This document shows positions 59,220 to 64,000 of a DNA stretch of 64,000 nt, piece by piece. The first letter of the stretch is position 1. Every line of letters begins with the position of its first letter. This DNA comes from Erigeron canadensis (lineage: Eukaryota > Streptophyta > Magnoliopsida > Asterales > Asteraceae), in the NCBI RefSeq assembly GCF_010389155.1, contig NC_057768.1, positions 6,570,501-6,634,500 of the forward strand, written 5' to 3'. Made by a program: the position numbers and the translations under genes. The notes beneath the pieces were generated by a model. It worked only from the letters and a program-made list of their open reading frames with translations, searched no databases and was not told the DNA's origin.

Positions 59220-60078
59220 TTACTGTGACTATGTACAGGATGTATATACAGATTGCTTTTTTAACCACCCCCATGAAACTCACACACACAAAATAGAATA
59301 TGGAATTAAAAGTAATCATTATATGCTACTACTACTTTCATGCGAACTGCCTAAGAATGTGCTACTTGATTGTAACAGAGGTTGTTTTTTTTAAAGTTCT
59401 TTTAACAGCTTGGAACTAGTATAGCAATTAGTTTTGACCCAAAAGAAGTATGAAACTTAAGTTATCTCATTTGATGCATATTGTAAACGTTAGTGTTTCT
59501 TTAAATTGGACCCAGGTCGTCCGGTATTTTAATCTGTGATGAAAAGTGATCAAAATGTTTGGTGTTGATGTTGTTTGTGGTAGTGAAAGCTTTTTCCTTT
59601 AAGCCCAATATAGTCCGAGGTCGTATGTTTAATTTAATATAAACGATACAAGGCTAATTCTCTCTGGTTCGCTAACTTACAGGAATAGTCATCTTAGTTT
59701 CACAATGATGTTAAATACTGAAGTATAAACCTATAGATTATAGTTTACGGTCAACCAGTTGGGTTATCTTTCACAATATAATGAAGAACAAAAGATTTTA
59801 CAGTTTAGCGCTCTTGGTCTATTAGTCATCTTTTGCATGATTTTAAAGAACTATGAAGTGCAATTATAATTAGCACTAGGTCTATTAGTCATCTTTTGCA
59901 TGATTTTAAAGAACTATGAAGTGCAATTATAATTAGCACCTTTGTTCATGAGTAGCTAACCTGTAGTACTTTTATTGCTCCAGGTACTAGTTGATTATAT
60001 CTCTAGGATACAAAAAGATTTTAACTTGCAGAAGCTAAACATCTTAGGCTGCCCACAGAATTTTCTCCTGTAGATTTC
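59220..60078 (+). promoter_or_regulatory. Upstream region/5' leader of the GBF1-type gene with a 63-bp-period duplication
   Basis: This ~860-bp stretch separates the gag remnant from the GBF1 ATG and must hold its promoter or 5' UTR. A 61-bp segment starting GGTCTATTAGTC is directly repeated at 59816-59876 and 59879-59939 (period 63) with no visible mismatch. TTTTCTCCTGTAG just before the ATG could be a splice acceptor for an untranslated first exon. No clear TATA box or G-box is identified. Confidence 0.5.
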
Positions 60079-63000
60079 ATGGGGGCTGGAGAAGAGAGTT
60101 CACCTGCTAAGCATTCCAAACCCACTCCAGTTCAGGTTTTTTCTCACTTACTTTTGCGCTGAATGTATTGTATTATGTTTGTAGCTTAAACTTACCATAC
60201 TTATCAACAGGAAACTCCTCCACCTTCGTATGCTGATTGGTCAAACTCGATGCAGGTGTGGCATAGATTTTTGGTTGTAATTTTGTTGTTAATACTCAGA
60301 TATCGGTTATCGCAGTGGGATAGCGGTAATTTTAATATTATGCAGTATCTGTTTATATATAATAATTAATACTTAATACTTCATAGAAATGTCAAAATTC
60401 AAGCTTAAATGTGTCAATATCTGATAGATTAGTGTTAATAGTTGCAAAAATTAGTGTTTATTATGCTGTGTTTAAGTTGGACAAAAAAAATTTCTTAAAA
60501 ACAAGAAAAAAAAAACCTGTAAAACTGCTATCCCACCGCTAGAGACGATGTCGGTGGAATATCGGTAAATATCAGTGATTATATCAGGACCTATATTCTG
60601 ACCGATATTTTGAACGAGTACTGATAACCGCTATCGCAACGCTATACACTGCTATAGCTGTGATATTGCTAACATATGAGCTGCATTAATAGGGAGAGTG
60701 CTGAGATAGATTCTTATAGTAGTTTACAAATTTCATGTCTAGGCCTATTATGGAGCTGGAGGTACTCCGCCCTTTTTTGCCCCTACCGTTGCTTCTCCAA
60801 CTCCTCATCCGTACATGTGGGGAGGTCAGGTAATATTGACAGATTCTCAAATTTCCTGGCATATTTTTTATATTTTTATAGCAAATGGTAACTGACAATA
60901 CTTTTGGCTATTTTTTTATGTGTGAATTACTTCAGCATCCTATGATGTCACCATATGGGACTCCGGTTCCATACCCTGCTATGTATCCACCAGCAGGAGT
61001 TTATGCTCATCCTAGTATGCCTATGGTAATTGCAGATTTTCTTTTATATTATTTAGATTCATGTGGTACTTTGTATAGGATCTATGTAGATGGCATGACT
61101 GTATTTGGATGGCCTTTTGTATATCACTATACGTGGATCCAAGATGCCTATCTATATTTATTGTTAGTTTAGTATAAAACACACACATATATAGTAATAT
61201 ATATACATATACCTCTGATTATACATCCATATATGTACGTACACATACACAGATCTATCTGTCTATATAGTATATACACATCTGTGTACATATATGTATA
61301 TGTGAATGTGTAATCAACATGAGCATATAATCATATATATTTAGCCACAAATTTGCAGTGCACACATATATTTATATGGATTTATACCGTTCTAAGGCAA
61401 GCTTTCTTGCTTCAAATCACTGATCAAAGTTACATGGTTCTGATAGAATAACTCCAGAATAGCCAGTTTTATATTAGAAGCTAATAGAGTAGTATCTTCT
61501 CTACTCTTTAGAGGATTATCTTCAAATCCAAGTATTAAATATCAAATATGTGCGGATTTTTGTTATGATTTTTGGTTCTTATAGTTATTGTTAAAAAGTT
61601 CTATGACAAAACATGCCAATGTTCACTTTTTGTAACCTTTCCTCCTAAAGGTCATCTGTATATGTTTTACTTTGTTTGATCATGCTGATTCTGCTTTCCA
61701 GTTGTATATTGTTGATGTTCAAATCATTTTGTTATAGTATCTCTATCAAAACTAATAAGGAAGCTTTTTAGTATTAGGTGCCTACTAAAATCATTAACAG
61801 ATGCTGACATATCTGGTTATTATGTAGATGATATCTCCTGTATCTGTATGTTGGTGTCTATATACATATACCCTTGTAGACGTAATCAAATTCTCTCTTT
61901 GTTTCTTTATCTTTCCACAGACTCCAGGCACTGCACCACCAAATGCAGAAATGGAAGCAAAAGCCTACGAAGGAAAAGAAAGGACCACAAGTAAGAAATC
62001 CAAGGGAGCTTCTGGAAATGGAAATAGCATTGGTATGAGAACTGGAGAGAATGGGAAGGCAGCATCAAGTTCCGGGAATGATGGTGCCACCCAAAGGTTT
62101 GTGCTCATGCGATTAGTTTGAGCATCTGATTGGATTTATGATGGCATTCATTGTCATTTATTCCAATGCAAATGACCGTTGTTACTGTTAATTTTGAACT
62201 GAACAGTGCTGAAAGTGGAAGTGACGGTTCATCAGATGGAAGTGATGAAAATGATCAAAATGTATGTTTACAAATCTTTTCAAAAAAATCATGTTCTGCC
62301 TACTTTTTCATGTAATATGTGATTTTTCTTCTAGTTTGGCTGTTATTGTATAGTGTTTTTTGACGGTTGAAATGAGAAGTGTGGTCTGTTCCTTTATTTA
62401 TTAACAAATTAAATTAATACCTCCAGGAATATTCTGGAGGCAAGAAAGGAAGCTTCAATCAGATGCTTGCAGATGGTAATCATGCAGACTTTGACCTTTT
62501 AGTTCTCCTTGCTTGTGTGAGTCTGTTGTAAAATCATATCATAATCTTCATTATATTTCAGCTAATGCACAGAACAACTCTGGGCCTAATGTTCAGACAT
62601 CAGTAACTGGGAACCCTGTAGTTCCTATGGCTCCTACTAATCTTAATATGGGAATGGACTTGTGGAATCCATCTGCTGTAGGCGGAACCATGAAAATGCG
62701 ACCAAATTCTTCTCGAACAGTGGTGACACCACCAATGATGGGACGAGAAGGAATGATGCCTGATCAGTGGGTTCAGGTATGGATCATCATATGTCCTTGT
62801 TCTTTTTCTAGAGTTGGCATTCTTTACTCATTTCAGGTATGGATGACTATGGTTTTTTAAAATAGTTTGAAGTCTGTTTTTATTACAGACATGAGACAAC
62901 ATCCTAAATTGTTTAATAGAGACTTACTTAGTTACTGCGACAATAATATTTGTTATTGTATCTAAAACATGACCTATATAAAATGGATCAAAAGTGTGGA

Positions 63001-63424
63001 TCAACCCAATCTGTCCTGGAAATCTTACCATTTCTAGTTTTTCATGTGGAGATGCCTTGTACACCGGTGCCTACATGTTTTCACTTTTGTGTTTGTGAGT
63101 ATACTAGCCCCCAGATGACCAATGCTGAGTCTGGCCTCCTGCATGATAAAGCATAAACTTTCAGTCATCTACTTGCGGTAGTGGATGTTGGTGCATGATG
63201 CAACTACAAATAATTGGCTGTATCATCTAGATTCTTGTATACTGGAATAATTTTAATCAATTTGTTCATTTCTCGAATTAACTGCATATGCTTTACATAT
63301 CAAGAGAAATATTAACTAATACCACTATCTGTTATCATATCAGCAGGATGAGCGCGAACTGAAGAGACAAAAGAGGAAGCAGTCTAATCGGGAGTCAGCT
63401 AGGAGATCAAGATTGCGCAAACAG
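60079..63424 (+). CDS. GBF1: GBF1-type G-box-binding bZIP transcription factor (nine exons, truncated at right edge)
   Basis: This family of nuclear factors binds CACGTG G-boxes in light- and stress-responsive promoters. Coding exons are 60079-60135, 60211-60255, 60743-60829, 60936-61025, 61921-62096, 62207-62261, 62427-62475, 62562-62776 and 63344-63424. All have GT...AG borders and a continuous frame of 285 codons. Residues 1-93 form the proline-rich MFMR region ([40 protein letters not shown]). The middle is Ser/Gly/Asn-rich with acidic [13 protein letters not shown] and then SFNQMLAD. Later come [11 protein letters not shown] and, at 265-285, the basic region [21 protein letters not shown] with the N-x7-R signature (Asn273, Arg281). 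The leucine zipper is encoded beyond the window; 63425-64000 is intron. The match to recalled Arabidopsis GBF1 is close in start, motif order and exon ends. A GBF1 versus GBF2/3 paralogue cannot be fully excluded. Confidence 0.93.
60302..60640. repeat. Nested inverted repeats in intron 2 of the GBF1-type gene
   Basis: GTGGGATAGC (60315-60324) is inverted at 60527-60536 (GCTATCCCAC), and CGGTTATCGC (60304-60313) is inverted near 60622-60636 (GATAACCGCTATCGC). The interior repeats TATCGG/CGATA words similar to those of the hAT MITE at 56.0 kb. It is probably a MITE residing in the 487-nt intron. No clear target duplication was found. Confidence 0.5.
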
Positions 63425-64000
63425 GTATCACATACACCACCTTCAATCTGGATCTCATAGTGTACATTAGCTTCTAATAAAGAAGAGCTCGAAGATTTGA
63501 TAAGCCACCATGAGCTAAAGAATGGGCATTACTTGGGAATTATGGGAACAAACTGCCTTTTTGAGCTACAAACTTTAATTACTAATATGAATTAGAGACT
63601 CCAATAGGAAAGCCTTGAAAAATACTTCAGATAAGAATGATACAGGGTCGGGGTGGTTAAGATAGTAAATTTTAGAGCTGATTGGTTTGGTTGATCTGCT
63701 TATTTTCAATTTCCCCGATCTAGGCAGTTCTATGCATTTTGAATACCCTTTGGGTGACTTTTGACCTGTTTCCGTTTTATTTAAAAACTTAATATCATCA
63801 TCTGATTTGTTCGAGGTGTTAAATAACCCATATCATCCATTTACCTATAAATGGGTGTGATTTCTACCACTACTTAGATGCGGTCATTAAAGGTTGTCTT
63901 AACATAGATGTATTTTGTTAATTTGATTGCTGTTTCTTATACAGAGTTATCTCAGCAATAATGAAGTATAAGCAATAATGAAGTATAGTGTACATTAGTA
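63425..64000 (+). other. Intron of the GBF1-type gene, running off the window
   Basis: It begins with donor GTATCA after the codons for RLRKQ. No sequence encoding the expected zipper start (AECE-like) follows before the edge. Near the edge AGCAATAATGAAGTATA is repeated in tandem (about 63954-63988). Confidence 0.6.

Overview
The window looks like plant nuclear DNA. It is very AT-rich, genes are sparse and intron-split, and most of it is transposon debris. The two recognisable genes are closest to eudicot HD-Zip I and GBF1 proteins recalled from memory. The long LTRs that begin TGTAACAYCCC, the tRNA-derived SINEs and the Helitron-like ends would fit an asterid, perhaps Asteraceae. That placement is inference; no database search was possible.

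Two host genes can be supported. At 42.1-43.8 kb on the + strand lies a complete three-exon HD-Zip class I transcription factor of 211 aa, of the ATHB21/40/53 type. At 60.1 kb to the right edge lies a GBF1-type bZIP factor on the + strand. Nine coding exons (285 codons) are visible, ending at the DNA-contacting basic region; the leucine zipper lies beyond the window. The two genes are separated by 16 kb of repeats and are not evidently linked in function.

Layout: 2.8-3.3 kb holds a tandem duplication with a SINE inserted in its first copy. 4.9-5.4 kb is a degenerate ~123-bp tandem array. 6.35-7.0 kb holds a small Helitron and a MITE. 7.8-10.3 kb is a reverse-oriented long LTR. 13.06-13.58 kb is a large inverted repeat carrying palindromes. 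13.6-14.6 kb is a reverse LTR-like promoter region with a 57-bp triplicate and a five-hairpin array. 15.5-20.3 kb is an Athila-like Ty3/gypsy remnant interrupted by a reverse copia-type LTR. 22.3-22.95 kb is a 340-bp tandem duplication with Helitron-like ends. 25.2-27.3 kb is a possible Helitron. 28.3-30.9 kb is the 3' part of a copia-type element with an unusual coiled-coil ORF and an LTR. From 31 to 42 kb there are mostly unrecognised AT-rich spacers with a LINE scrap, a MITE and a SINE. From 48 to 57 kb there are a SINE, an RPA-like fragment, a Mutator-type MITE, two hAT-type MITEs and a truncated LTR. 56.7-59.2 kb is a decayed Ty3/gypsy LTR plus gag, less than 1 kb upstream of the GBF1 start codon.

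The least conventional signals are structural. They are the five tandem hairpins whose outer stems differ from one another but pair within each hairpin (14.27-14.55 kb), the palindromic GCG-N-CGC words clustered in two opposite-facing LTRs (9.5 and 53.0 kb), and the inverted repeat built around four copies of an 18-bp palindrome (13.1-13.5 kb). No new protein system is evident.
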